Shown: positions 15,619 to 24,637, counted from the stretch's first letter. The stretch: DNA of 64,000 bases from Streptomyces curacoi (GCF_001513975.1 NZ_KQ947997.1:1-64000), one strand, 5' to 3'. Numbers and translations are program-made. Notes: generated by a model from the sequence alone, not told the origin.

Positions 15619-16962
15619 ATGAGGACTCCGTTGTTCCGGGGCCTCATGCGCTTGCTGATCGTGCCGGTCACCGCGACGCTGGCGGTGCTCATGGCCGGCG
15701 CGCCCGGCGCACATGCGGCCACGGACCTTTCCCAGGTCGCCGAGGCGCTGCGCGACGGTCCTGTGTACGTGGACCCCGCCGCCTCGGACCAGCTGTCGTC
15801 GGCCGACGCCGAAGCGCTCGCCGACAAGATCGAGGACGCCGACAAGCCCGTCTTCATAGCGGTTCTCCCGGCCGATCAGCCGACCGAGAACCTCCTGATG
15901 AACCTCCGTACCGAGACCGGTGTCACGGGCCTGTACGGCATCCGCGTCGGCGAGCGCTTCGACGCGGGAGCCGACCCCTCCGTGCTCTCCGTGCAGGCGG
16001 TGAACAACCTGGTCAGGTCGGTACAGACCGCCGGTGACCCCAAGGCCCAGCTGAACGACTTCGTCGACTCCGCACTGCGCAACGTGCGCGGCACGGCACC
16101 CGCCGGCTGGAGCGACGGCGGGGGCGGCGGCGTGGACGTCGGCGGACTGATCGCCGCCGGCGCCGTGCTGGCGGCGGGCGGCGCGGGCGCCTACGCGCTG
16201 GTCCGGCGCAACCGGCGCCGCCACGAGGAGGAGCAGCGGGCGGCGCTGGAGCGGCTGAGGGTCGTGGTCGACGAGGACATCACCGCCTTCGGCGAGGAAC
16301 TGGACCGACTGGACTTCCACCCGGCGGAAGCCGGCGCCGACGACGCGATGCGCGCGGACTACGAACACGCCCTGGACGCCTACGAGAAGGCGAAACGGCT
16401 GATGGACTCCGCCCGCAGGCCGGAGGAGGTCAAAGCCGTCACCCAGGCCCTGGCGGACGGCCGCTTCTCCCTCACCCAGCTGGCCGCCCGCCGGGAGCAC
16501 CGGCCCCTTCCGGAACGCCGGCCGCCGTGCTTCTTCGACCCGCGCCACGGTCCGTCCGTCACCGACGCCACCTGGACGCCGCCGGGCGGAGCCCCGCGTG
16601 ACGTCCCGGTCTGCGCGGCGGACCAGACCCGCCTCGCCGACGGCCGCGACCCCGTGGTCCGCGAGGTGGACACCGAGTACGGCCGCCGCCCGTACTGGGA
16701 GGCCGGCCCGGCCTACGGCCCCTGGGCCGGCGGCTACTTCGGCGGCGGCCTCCTCCCGGGCCTGCTCATCGGCACGATGCTGGGCAGCATGATGGCCACC
16801 CCGGCCTACGCGGCCGACTACGGCGCGGGCTACGGCTACGGCGCCGACGGCTACGAGGGCGGCGACGTCTCGGGCGCGGACTTCGACGCCGGGGGCTTCG
16901 GCGGTGGGGACTTCGTAGGCGGCGACTTCGGCGGGGGAGGGTTCGACGGCGGAGGCTTCTGA
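15619..16962 (+). CDS. Membrane protein with TPM-like N-terminal region and Gly-rich tail
   Basis: A 447-residue protein with a signal peptide (LIVPVTATLAVLMAGAPGAHA), an extracytoplasmic region resembling TPM-type domains (GPVYVDPAASDQLSSADAEA ... PVFIAVLPAD), one membrane segment (~165-185, VGGLIAAGAVLAAGGAGAYALV) followed by RRNRRRHEEE, and a cytoplasmic helical part. The last ~55 residues are Gly/Tyr/Asp/Phe repeats (GGGDFVGGDFGGGGF). It looks leaderless: TAGCGT (15606-15611) stands 7 nt before the ATG. The final 112 bp overlap, head-on, the end of the NB-ARC/TPR gene. Role unknown; TPM-like domains are linked to protein quality control elsewhere, which is only a hint. Confidence 0.75.
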   Translation: MRTPLFRGLMRLLIVPVTATLAVLMAGAPGAHAATDLSQVAEALRDGPVYVDPAASDQLSSADAEALADKIEDADKPVFIAVLPADQPTENLLMNLRTETGVTGLYGIRVGERFDAGADPSVLSVQAVNNLVRSVQTAGDPKAQLNDFVDSALRNVRGTAPAGWSDGGGGGVDVGGLIAAGAVLAAGGAGAYALVRRNRRRHEEEQRAALERLRVVVDEDITAFGEELDRLDFHPAEAGADDAMRADYEHALDAYEKAKRLMDSARRPEEVKAVTQALADGRFSLTQLAARREHRPLPERRPPCFFDPRHGPSVTDATWTPPGGAPRDVPVCAADQTRLADGRDPVVREVDTEYGRRPYWEAGPAYGPWAGGYFGGGLLPGLLIGTMLGSMMATPAYAADYGAGYGYGADGYEGGDVSGADFDAGGFGGGDFVGGDFGGGGFDGGGF

Positions 16963-19103
16963 ACGAGCGCGGCGCTCCGACGGGCCTCGGCGGCCTCCGC
17001 GGGGGCGTCGGCGCGCTCGTAGGCATCCGCGGCGGCGCTCCAGGCGGCCTGCGCCTCGCCGGGCCGGCCGGTGCGGGACAGAAGCCGCGCGATGTTGGTG
17101 TGGGTGCCGGCGGCTCGGTACCAGTCGTCCGCCTTGACGAGCAGGGCGATGGCCCGCCGGAAGGCCTTGAGCGCGGCACCGGTGTGTCCCAGCTCCTCCA
17201 GGGCGCCGCCGAGGTTGTTCCAGACCATGCCCTCCGCCGGGACGTTGCCCTCGTCGGCGTGGATCGCACGAGCCTGGAGATACGCCCTCTTCGCTTCACG
17301 GTGACGGCCCAAGGCGCCCAGGACCATGCCCTCGCCGTTCCAGCCGCCGGCGGCGGCGTCCCGGTCGCCCATCACGGTGAACATCTCCCGGGCCCGAACG
17401 AAGGCGTCGAGGGCCACGTCGAACCTTTCGAGCTCGTACGAGACACTGCCGATGGCGTTCCAGGCCATGGCCGCCCCATGAGGGACGCCCAGCTCACGGT
17501 AGATCGCGAGGGCCTGCAGCGACGCGTCGACCGACTCCGCGAGCCTGCCCAGCACTCTGAGGGCGTTGGCGTGGTGCGTCCAGGCCGACCCCTCGTGCAT
17601 CCGGTCCCCGCACGCGGCGGCCGCTTCGCGCGCCGCCCGCGTCACCGTCACCGCCTCCTCGAAGTGGCGGCGTCGATGCAGGTAGTCGGTCAGGCTCAGG
17701 CCCAGCAGCACGACGTGTTCCGCGCAACCGGGCTCCCGTGCCCAGGCGGTGGCGGCCACCAGACCCGGGCGCTCGGCGTCCAGCCACGCCAGCGCTTCGC
17801 CGCGGTCGCGGAACAACTCGCGGGCGGAGTCCGCCCGCTTCCGCGCACTCCTGGACTCGTGCCGTGCGGGGTCGGCGGACTGGGTGAGCAGCGCGAAGTG
17901 GGCGAGCAGCCGGGCACGTGCGGCGGCGATCTCCCGCTGGGCCTTCGGCTCCCCCTGCCCGACACCGCTCGCATACGCCCGAACCAGATCATGCATCCGC
18001 CACCGCGTCCCGTCCGGCGACGCGGTGACCAGCGAGGCGGCCTCCAGGTCCTCCAGCAGTCGCAGCACGGCGGACTCGGTGCCGTCCATCAGCACGGCCG
18101 CGGTCCGCGTGCTCACGTCGTTTCCCGGGGCCTGACCTAGCAGCCGGAACAGCCGGGCCTGATCCGGCCCGAGGCGCGCGAAGCTGACGTCGAACACGGG
18201 ACGCAGCCCGCGCTCGCTGCCGCCGCCGTGACTGAGCGCCCCCAGCAGGTCCTGGGCCGCACGCAACTCTGCGACGAGCGCGGACACCGGCCGGCGCCTG
18301 CGGCGGCGCAGCTGGGCCGCGGTGATCAGCAGGGCGAGGGGCAGATGGCCGCAGAGCGCACACAGCGCGCGCAGGGCGTCGGGCTCGGCGGCGGCCCGGT
18401 CGTCCTCGGGGTCGGTGCCCCGCAGCAGCCGCTCGACCAGCGCGGCCGCCGCGTCCGGCGCCAGCTCGCCGAGCCGGACCAGCCGGGTGGGCAGCCAGTC
18501 GAGGGTGTCGCGCGAGGTCAGCAGGGTGCGATGGTCGCCCTCGCCCGGCAGGAGCGGTTCGACCTGCGCCGGGTCCGAGGCGTTGTCGAGGACGAGGAGC
18601 ACCGGCTCACGCCGGGCGAGCTGTGAGCGGTACAGGGCGTACTGGTCGGCGGGCGCGGAGGGCACGTCCGTGTCCCGTACGCCGAGGGCCCGCAGCAGCG
18701 ACCGTACGGCCCGGTCGGCGGTGACCGGCGTGCTGTCGTAGCCGCGCAGGTCGACGAAGAGGGTGCCGCCCGGGAACCAGCCCCGTTCACGCGCCACGTG
18801 GGCCGCGTACACCGCGAGCGCCGTCTTGCCGATACCGCCGAGCCCGGCCACGGCGGAGACGAGCACGGGTTCGCCGTCGTGCCCCGCGCCCGGGGCGAGC
18901 GCGGCCAGCAGCCGTTCGACGTCCGCGTCGCGGCCGGTGAAGGCGGCCGGTCTGGCCGGCAGCGCGGCGGTCGCGGTGGGCGCGGAACCGTAGTGGTGGT
19001 GCTCCTCCTTGCCGGTGACGGGGCCGTGGTAGGTGCCCCCGCTGAACTCGACGTGATCACCGCTCCTCACGCCTGGCACCAACCCCCGTGTCCGTACCGC
19101 CAC
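16851..19103 (-). CDS. NB-ARC/TPR signalling protein (AfsR/STAND-like, no DNA-binding domain)
   Basis: A 750-residue STAND-class NTPase. A short N-terminal motif (VEFSGGTYHGPVTG) and FTGRDADVERLL lead into an NB-ARC domain: Walker A GLGGIGKT (87-94), Walker B EPVLLVLDNAS, HLPLALLITAAQL, and MHD as RMHDLVRAYA. The C-terminal half (~430-715) holds about six TPRs (AWNAIGSVSYELERFDVALD type), then a Pro/Lys/Ser tail (PPPSNPPPPKSPP) encoded opposite the Gly-rich tail of the facing gene. The start is GTG 19103; GTG 19070 at VRSGDHVEF is equally plausible. Such proteins act as ATP-driven switches sensing a ligand through their TPRs; no effector domain is visible, so the partner is unknown. A trypsin gene lies directly upstream. 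Confidence 0.85.
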   Translation of the reverse strand: MAVRTRGLVPGVRSGDHVEFSGGTYHGPVTGKEEHHHYGSAPTATAALPARPAAFTGRDADVERLLAALAPGAGHDGEPVLVSAVAGLGGIGKTALAVYAAHVARERGWFPGGTLFVDLRGYDSTPVTADRAVRSLLRALGVRDTDVPSAPADQYALYRSQLARREPVLLVLDNASDPAQVEPLLPGEGDHRTLLTSRDTLDWLPTRLVRLGELAPDAAAALVERLLRGTDPEDDRAAAEPDALRALCALCGHLPLALLITAAQLRRRRRRPVSALVAELRAAQDLLGALSHGGGSERGLRPVFDVSFARLGPDQARLFRLLGQAPGNDVSTRTAAVLMDGTESAVLRLLEDLEAASLVTASPDGTRWRMHDLVRAYASGVGQGEPKAQREIAAARARLLAHFALLTQSADPARHESRSARKRADSARELFRDRGEALAWLDAERPGLVAATAWAREPGCAEHVVLLGLSLTDYLHRRRHFEEAVTVTRAAREAAAACGDRMHEGSAWTHHANALRVLGRLAESVDASLQALAIYRELGVPHGAAMAWNAIGSVSYELERFDVALDAFVRAREMFTVMGDRDAAAGGWNGEGMVLGALGRHREAKRAYLQARAIHADEGNVPAEGMVWNNLGGALEELGHTGAALKAFRRAIALLVKADDWYRAAGTHTNIARLLSRTGRPGEAQAAWSAAADAYERADAPAEAAEARRSAALVQKPPPSNPPPPKSPPTKSPPPKPPASKSAPETSPPS

Positions 19104-19161
19104 TTGACCGTTCCGGACGCTATCTCATCGGGCGGCGAGGCTCCCGGCAAACGCAGGCGCC

Positions 19162-19290
19162 GCAGGAACAGCAGGAACAGCAGGAACAGCACGGCGGGCC
19201 CGGCATCCGAAGACACCGGGCCCGCCGTGCTGACGGTCAGAGGTGCTGACGGGTCAGCAGTACTGACGGGTCACAAGCGCTGACAGGTCA
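19162..19290. repeat. Terminator hairpin flanked by 9-bp and 17-bp tandem repeats
   Basis: Between sprT and the NB-ARC gene. Three exact 9-bp units GCAGGAACA (19162-19188) abut a perfect 15-bp stem, 19189-19203 with 19216-19230, loop 12 nt. Then come four copies of CTGACRGGTCA (19230-19239 lacking one G, 19246-19256, 19263-19273, 19280-19290) at 16-17 bp spacing, each an imperfect TGAC..GTCA palindrome. The stem probably ends sprT transcription; the repeats' role is unknown. Confidence 0.7.
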
Positions 19291-19302
19291 GCGTGGGAGA
19301 CG

Positions 19303-20085
19303 TCAGAGGGAGGACGCCGCCGAGGCGATCGCGGAGGCGAAGGTAGAGACCTCGGTGTAGACGCCGGGGGCGTTCGGCCGGGCGCAGCCTATGCCCCAGC
19401 TGACGATGCCGACCTGGATCCAGGCGTTGTTCGCGTCCCGGCGGAACATCGGGCCGCCGGAGTCGCCCTGGCAGGTGTCGACGCCGCCCGACGGGAAGCC
19501 GGCGCAGATCTCCTCGTTCGCGATGAGGCCGCTGTAGCCGCTGTAGGAGCGGCACTGGGCGTCGCTGACGAACGGCACGTTGGCCTTGAGCATGTAGCGC
19601 TGCTGGGCACCGCCCTCACGGGCCGCGCCCCAGCCGGCGACGGTGAAGGTGCCGGTGTTGTACTGCGTGGTGGTGGCGATCTTCAGCGTGGGCAGGTTGA
19701 TCGGCTGGGCGAGCTTGATGAGCGCCCAGTCCTTGCCGCTGCCGTTGTAGCCGGGGGCGCGGTACACGTACGTGGAGCGGACCTGGACCCGGCCGCTGGT
19801 GGACTGCAGGTCCACGACGCCGGCGGTGGCCGTGATGCCGGTGTTGGGGCCGGTCGAGCCCACGCAGTGCGCGGCGGTGAGCACGATCTGCTGGGTGTAG
19901 AGCGCACCGCCACAGCCCATGGAGAGCCGGACCATGAACGGGAACTCGCCCTGGGTGGCACGGGTGCCGCCGACGACGCGCGAATCGGCGGCCTCCGCGG
20001 CCGAGACGGGCTGCAGGCTGACGATCGCGAGGGCGGCTGCGCCGAGGGCCGCGCATCTCTTGAGCGCGGTGAGAAGCTTCTTCAA
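19303..20085 (-). CDS. sprT: Secreted trypsin-like serine protease
   Basis: A 260-residue precursor very like Streptomyces griseus trypsin. Signal region MKKLLTALKRCAALGAAALA to ~residue 30, a short propeptide ending ADSR, and mature VVGGT from residue 37. Triad H73 (LTAAHC), D119 (GKDWALIKL), S209 (GDSGGP); D203 (VDTCQGD) is the Asp that sets Arg/Lys specificity; paired Cys are kept. The propeptide ends in Arg, so activation by itself or another trypsin is possible (inference). I chose the TTG at 20085: GGAAGG precedes it and the signal peptide begins there; upstream codons lack signal character. Lone gene; a strong hairpin follows. Confidence 0.92.
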   Translation of the reverse strand: MKKLLTALKRCAALGAAALAIVSLQPVSAAEAADSRVVGGTRATQGEFPFMVRLSMGCGGALYTQQIVLTAAHCVGSTGPNTGITATAGVVDLQSTSGRVQVRSTYVYRAPGYNGSGKDWALIKLAQPINLPTLKIATTTQYNTGTFTVAGWGAAREGGAQQRYMLKANVPFVSDAQCRSYSGYSGLIANEEICAGFPSGGVDTCQGDSGGPMFRRDANNAWIQVGIVSWGIGCARPNAPGVYTEVSTFASAIASAASSL

Positions 20086-20269
20086 CGTGATGCCTTCCGT
20101 GGGGGGTTGGACATGCGAACGTGGAGAGCGCTGAAACCTCAGGGGCGTGCCACACCGGGCGAGAAGGTAAGGGGATCGCCTTTTGTGTGACATGCGCCGG
20201 TCAAATCCGTTGCTGGATTATGGGAATTCGGGGAGCGCCCGGGCAAGGGGCCAAAACCGGCCACGCCGT

Positions 20270-20500
20270 TCAGGGCGTGGGCCTGACGGCCCGGCACCGC
20301 CGGGCGTACCGCTCCCCGGCCGCATGCCACCAGCCAGGTGGCGAGGGGCAGTTGACGACGGCGGTCGGCTGAGCCGGATGCAGGCCCAGCCGCCACAGGG
20401 CACCGGCGTCGACATGGACCGTGATCCACGCACGCCGACGCCCATCGGGCCCGGGCCCGCACACGCGATCCCAGCGGACCTCGCCCGCGTCGAAGGGCAT
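20270..20500 (-). CDS. Small hypothetical protein, possibly a remnant
   Basis: A 76-residue reading frame (MPFDAGEVRWDRVCGPGPDG ... WITVHVDAGALWRLGLHPAQ) with almost only G or C in third positions, which supports real coding. I do not recognise the family. The frame is open for 8 more codons upstream (LRERGIYG) with no standard start, so it may be a truncated 3' end or use a non-ATG start. It lies between sprT and the MFS exporter, all on the minus strand. Confidence 0.4.
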   Translation of the reverse strand: MPFDAGEVRWDRVCGPGPDGRRRAWITVHVDAGALWRLGLHPAQPTAVVNCPSPPGWWHAAGERYARRCRAVRPTP

Positions 20501-20658
20501 CCCGTAGATGCCGCGTTCACGCAGTCAGGCGCGAACGGCGGCCAGGGGCTCAGGGCACCCCTGCGCGATCTCGTACGAGGCGGCGCGCGGCCGTGAGACC
20601 GGCCCCCGCGTCCCAGCCGGCGACGACGACCCATGCGGAAGACGCCGGGACAGTGCGG

Positions 20659-21852
20659 TCATGCCGACGACGATGCCCGAGTACGACGCCTGCCCGCGCC
20701 CCGATGGCGCCGCGCGGCCAGCCCGCCCGCCAGGCCCGCCGTCACCAGGGCCAGCGCGACCAGCGCGGCACTGACCCACAGGGGCGACCGGTACCCGAGT
20801 CCCGCGCCGATGGCCGTACCCCCGACCCACGGCCCCAGCGCCGCGCCCACATTGAACGCGGCGGTCGCGAAACCGCCGGCCAGCGTCGGCGCGCCCGGTG
20901 CGGCGTACAGCACCTGGGAGATGAGCGTGGACCCGACCCCGAAGGACAGGGCGCCCTGCACGAAGACGAGGCCGAGCGCGGCGGCCGGATGCGAGGCGCC
21001 GAGCGCGAGGGCGCCCCACCCGAGGCACAGGGCGAACCCCCCGGCGGTCAGCAGGAGCCCGGGCCGCCGGTCGGCGAGCCGGCCCCCGACACCGACCCCC
21101 ACGAACGATCCGGCACCGAACACCGCGAGCACGACGGGCACCCACCCGCTCGCGAGCCGGGTCACGTCCGTGACGAGAGGCGCGAGATAGGTGAAGGAGC
21201 AGAAGGTCCCCGCGTTCACGAGTGCGCCGAGCAGCAAGGTCACCAGCAGCCGGGGCCGGCGCAGCGACCGCAGCTCGCCCCGCAGCGAGGCCGGGGCGGA
21301 GTCACCGGTGCCGCCCGGCACCGACCTCGCCACAGCCACCACCGCCGGCACGGACACCAGCGCCACGGCCCAGAACGCCGAACGCCAGCCCCAGAGTTGA
21401 CCGAGCACCGCCCCGGCGGGCACCCCGACCACACAGGCGAGCGTGACCCCGCCCAACAGCACGGACGTCGCCCGGCCCTTGGCGTCCGGCGCGACCATCC
21501 CCACGGCGGTCACGAGGCCGACGGCCAGGAACCCGGCGTTGGCCAGCGCCCCGACGACCCGGGTGACGACGAGGACCGCGAAACTCCCGGTGACCGCCCC
21601 GACGACATGGACGACGAGGAACGCGACGAGGAACCCCAGCAAGGCCCACCGCCGGGACCACTTCCTGGCCAGCACCGCCATGAGCGGTGCGCCGACCACC
21701 ATTCCCACGGCGAAGGCAGAGGTGAGCGCCCCGGCCGCGGGCACCGAGACCCCCAGATCCCGCGCGATGTCCGGAACCAGCCCGGACAGCATGAACTCGG
21801 ACGTGCCCTGGGCGAAGACGGCAAGGCCCAGCAGATGTAGAGCGAACGGCAT
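20659..21852 (-). CDS. MFS exporter of the CmlR/Cmx chloramphenicol-efflux type
   Basis: A 397-residue 12-helix major facilitator. The N-terminus MPFALHLLGLAVFAQGTSEF, then MLSGLVPDIARDLGVSVPAA and GMVVGAPLMAVLARKWSRR, is the hallmark of the CmlR/Cmx/CmrA branch, whose studied members export chloramphenicol. Charged loops (APDAKGRATS; RLADRRPG) fit the MFS cytoplasmic motifs. ATG 21852 has GGAG 7 nt upstream; a TTG five codons earlier is open but less likely. No regulator or biosynthetic gene adjoins it, so the natural substrate is unknown; drug export is inference from the family. Confidence 0.85.
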   Translation of the reverse strand: MPFALHLLGLAVFAQGTSEFMLSGLVPDIARDLGVSVPAAGALTSAFAVGMVVGAPLMAVLARKWSRRWALLGFLVAFLVVHVVGAVTGSFAVLVVTRVVGALANAGFLAVGLVTAVGMVAPDAKGRATSVLLGGVTLACVVGVPAGAVLGQLWGWRSAFWAVALVSVPAVVAVARSVPGGTGDSAPASLRGELRSLRRPRLLVTLLLGALVNAGTFCSFTYLAPLVTDVTRLASGWVPVVLAVFGAGSFVGVGVGGRLADRRPGLLLTAGGFALCLGWGALALGASHPAAALGLVFVQGALSFGVGSTLISQVLYAAPGAPTLAGGFATAAFNVGAALGPWVGGTAIGAGLGYRSPLWVSAALVALALVTAGLAGGLAARRHRGAGRRRTRASSSA

Positions 21853-22268
21853 GAAGAAACTCCGCAACCCGAAGTCGGCGTCAAGAACGGCAGCTTGGGA
21901 CGGCCGTCCGGCAGCGGTGACGACTACGACGGCTTACGGAGTACGCGGAGCGGAGAACCGGAACGCGAGCCCGTCAGCCCGACATCACAGGCAGCCACCG
22001 GAGAGCCGGTGGCCGGAGTCTGGAGGCTTCGGGACTGGACACGGAGGCAGATTACGGGGACCGGGCGGACCGACTCCACCGCTTTTCTCCCCACGGGGAA
22101 CAGGGGCCGGCCCCGGCGCTCGTGCAGACCGGACACAGGCCTTCATATGGCCAGCCCCTCACAGGACCCCATCTGATCTCCATCCAGCCCCGCACAGGAC
22201 CGGATCTGACGTCCGTCCAGCCCTCATATAGGACCGGATCTGACCTCCATCCCGCCTACCGTGCCCGT
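21853..22268. repeat. Gene-free region with three tandem 33-bp repeats
   Basis: Upstream of the YdeI-like gene. Units at 22152-22184, 22185-22217 and 22218-22251 share CAGCCC, CAGGACC(GG), ATCTGA and TCC(A/G)TC; copies 2 and 3 share GGACCGGATCTGAC. They end 5 bp before a -10-like TACCGT (22257-22262), so they may be regulatory. The rest of the region shows no convincing coding signal. Confidence 0.6.
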
Positions 22269-22841
22269 ATGACCCCCTCCGACGGCACCGAACCCCTCGC
22301 CTTCGCCTCCCCGGCGGCTCTGGACACCTGGCTGACCGCCCACCCCGCCCCCCAGCACACCGGTCTCTGGGTCAAGGTCGCCAAGAAGGGCTCGGGCATT
22401 CCCTCCGTCACGGCCGCCGACGTCAATGACGTGGCCCTCTGCCACGGCTGGATCACCGGTCAGCGCAAGGGGCTCGACGCCGCGTACTTCCTGCAGAGGA
22501 TCACCCCGCGCCGGCCGGGCAGCCTTTGGTCGATGGTCAATGTGCGGCGGGTCGAGGAGCTGACGGCCGCCGGCCGGATGCGGCCCGCCGGCCTCGCGGA
22601 GGTGGACGCCGCGCAGGCGGACGGCCGCTGGGCGGCGGCGTACGAGTCGCAGAGGAACGCCACCGTCCCCGACGACCTCGCGACCGCACTGGAACGGAAC
22701 CCGCGGGCGCGGGCCGCCTTCGACGGGCTCGGCAGGACCGATCGGTACCTCGTCATCGTCGACCTGCTGAGGGCGCGTACGCCACAGAACCGGGCCGCTC
22801 GGCTCGCCGGGGCGATCGAGAGGCTGGCCGGCAACGGGTGA
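22269..22841 (+). CDS. YdeI/OmpD-associated family protein
   Basis: A 190-residue cytoplasmic protein of the YdeI-like family, recognised by FASPAALDTWLTAHP near the N-terminus, GLWVKVAKKGSG, VALCHGWITGQRKGLDAAYF, LQRITPRRPGSLWS and the C-terminal AAFDGLGRTDRYLVIVDLLR. Family members have been linked to peptide or bacteriocin tolerance in a few bacteria; the biochemical role is not settled. I place the start at ATG 22269: TACCGT ends 6 nt before it, the usual spacing for a leaderless Streptomyces mRNA, and homology begins here. Three tandem 33-bp repeats end just upstream. Confidence 0.8.
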   Translation: MTPSDGTEPLAFASPAALDTWLTAHPAPQHTGLWVKVAKKGSGIPSVTAADVNDVALCHGWITGQRKGLDAAYFLQRITPRRPGSLWSMVNVRRVEELTAAGRMRPAGLAEVDAAQADGRWAAAYESQRNATVPDDLATALERNPRARAAFDGLGRTDRYLVIVDLLRARTPQNRAARLAGAIERLAGNG

Positions 22842-22953
22842 CGGTCAACTCACCTGCCGGAACCGGCCGTTGAGGTGCGGGACCGAAGTGAGTGAAGCGT
22901 GCCCATGACATGATCGGCCCTGAATCGATCCGGAACCGGGTGGGGGGCCGAGC

Positions 22954-24597
22954 GTGTGGGAGACGTCGGTGTACGGGCCGCTCGGCTGGGGGCTCGGCGC
23001 GGTGAGCGCGCTGGTCGTGTTCCTCGTGGCGCGGGCCGCGCTGCGCCATGCGGCCGCGCGTCCGCCCCGGCCGGTGAGTGCTCTGGCCGACCGTCTCGTC
23101 CGGCCCCGGCCCCGGGCCGCCGTCCGGATGCACCGCGCCGCGCTGGCGGTCCGCCGTCGGTACGCCCCCTCCGCGCTCCCCGGCCGGCCCGAACGCGCCG
23201 CCCGGCGTGACGCGTTGGTCGAGGCCGAGCGGGCGGCGCGGGCACTGCGGGCCGCCTGCGCGGCATCGCTGGTGATCCTGCTGCTCGGACTGGTGCCGGC
23301 GGCGGCGGTTCTCGCGGTGTGGGCGGTCTGGCTGGCGTGGGTCCCGTGGGCTCCCTCTCCGGCAGAGGTCTCGGCGACACTCATCACCTTCCGGGACGCC
23401 ATGCTCTCCGCCGCCGCCCTGGGTGCGGCCACGGGGCTGGTGTGCGCCGGGCTCGTCGCGCTGACGAGGGACCTTCGGCGGATCACCGTACGGCGTCCCG
23501 GGCCCCCGGTGGTGCCCGCCGTGGCGGCCCTCGTCGCCGTGGACGACGGTCTGCGGACGCCGCCCTTCCGACTCGCCCGGGCGGTCGGCGAGTTGTGCCG
23601 GGCGCTGGAGGCGTATGCCGAGCGCGGCGGCCATGCGCCGCATCACGAACGGTGGGTGGACCTGACCGTCCACGCGCGAGCCGTCGGGCGGGCCCTGCAC
23701 GAGGCCGAGGGAGCCGTCTGGAAGGACCCCGACGACGCGCTGCCGCGTCTGGTCCTGCTGCTCGGGACCGTCAACGACCGCATCCACGACCGGCGCTGGC
23801 TGACGCTGCTGGACGACGCCGATCTCCCCGTGGCGCCACCCGAGCCGGAGGCGCCCGCGTCCGCGGGGGAGCCCGGGACGCGCCCCGGCAGGTGGTCCGG
23901 CGTCGTCCAGCAGGCCGCGGTCGTCCTGCCGGCCGTGGCCGCGGTGGGCGCCCTCGTCTTCTCGACCATCACGGTGCAGCAGACCAACGACAACCTGCGG
24001 ATCGCCGAACAGGACACGGTCGCCAACCGTTTCAACACGGCGGCGGGCAATCTGGCCCACCGATCACCCAATGTCCGCCTCGCGGGCCTGTTCCTGCTGG
24101 AGCGGATCATCCAGGACTCGCCCCGGGACCAGACCACCATCCTCCAGCTGCTGTGCTCCTACGTCCGTGACCATGCCCCGGCCGATCCGTCGCGGCCCGC
24201 CGTCGGCCGGCGCTGGGAGGACGTGGCGGAGGATGTGCGGCAGGCCGTCATCATCATCGACACCTACGGTGACAACGGCGTCGCCTACGACCTCAGCGGG
24301 GTGCGGCTGCCCGGGCTGTCGCTCCTCATCGACCTCGGCGGGTTCGACTTCAGCGGAGCGCAACTGCCGGGCGCGGACTTCATGCATGCCAACCTCTCCC
24401 AGGCCGTCCTGACCGACGCCGATCTGCGCGGTGCGGACCTGAGAGGCGCGGATCTGAGCTATGCCTTCCTGGACGGCGCCGATCTGCGCGGCGCCCTCCT
24501 GGACGGCGCCGTCCTGACCGACATCACGTACTCCTCAAAGACCCGGTGGCCGGAAGGCTTCAAGATTCCCAAGACCACCGGCCTGCTCGGTTCATGA
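22954..24597 (+). CDS. Membrane protein with C-terminal pentapeptide repeats
   Basis: A 547-residue protein with an N-terminal hydrophobic segment (~8-28), two more near residues 105-135 and 145-170, and a fourth near 320-340 (VVLPAVAAVGALVFSTITVQ). A cytoplasmic-type helical part follows (TNDNLRIAEQDTVANRFNTA, VRLAGLFLLERI), and then ~12 pentapeptide repeats (A(D/N)LXX: GADFMHANLSQAVLTDADLR, GADLRGADLSYAFLDGADLR). The ERI...VRDHAP region is typical of actinobacterial membrane pentapeptide proteins. Start GTG 22954 has a G-rich stretch upstream. Single gene ended by a hairpin at 24600-24637. Function unknown. Confidence 0.8.
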   Translation: MWETSVYGPLGWGLGAVSALVVFLVARAALRHAAARPPRPVSALADRLVRPRPRAAVRMHRAALAVRRRYAPSALPGRPERAARRDALVEAERAARALRAACAASLVILLLGLVPAAAVLAVWAVWLAWVPWAPSPAEVSATLITFRDAMLSAAALGAATGLVCAGLVALTRDLRRITVRRPGPPVVPAVAALVAVDDGLRTPPFRLARAVGELCRALEAYAERGGHAPHHERWVDLTVHARAVGRALHEAEGAVWKDPDDALPRLVLLLGTVNDRIHDRRWLTLLDDADLPVAPPEPEAPASAGEPGTRPGRWSGVVQQAAVVLPAVAAVGALVFSTITVQQTNDNLRIAEQDTVANRFNTAAGNLAHRSPNVRLAGLFLLERIIQDSPRDQTTILQLLCSYVRDHAPADPSRPAVGRRWEDVAEDVRQAVIIIDTYGDNGVAYDLSGVRLPGLSLLIDLGGFDFSGAQLPGADFMHANLSQAVLTDADLRGADLRGADLSYAFLDGADLRGALLDGAVLTDITYSSKTRWPEGFKIPKTTGLLGS

Positions 24598-24599
24598 CC

Positions 24600-24637
24600 G
24601 AGCACCCGCCCTCCTGAGACGGGGGGCGGGTGTGCTC
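24600..24637. terminator. Hairpin between convergent genes
   Basis: GAGCAC (24600-24605) pairs with GTGCTC (24632-24637), extended inward by CCGCC.TCC with GG.GGGCGG. It follows the pentapeptide gene by 3 bp and faces the YceI-like gene, so it may serve both. Confidence 0.6.

Noticed and set aside
20183..20596. 137-codon plus-strand frame near sprT
   Set aside because: Low-complexity translation; the opposite strand (20270-20500) has the better codon pattern.
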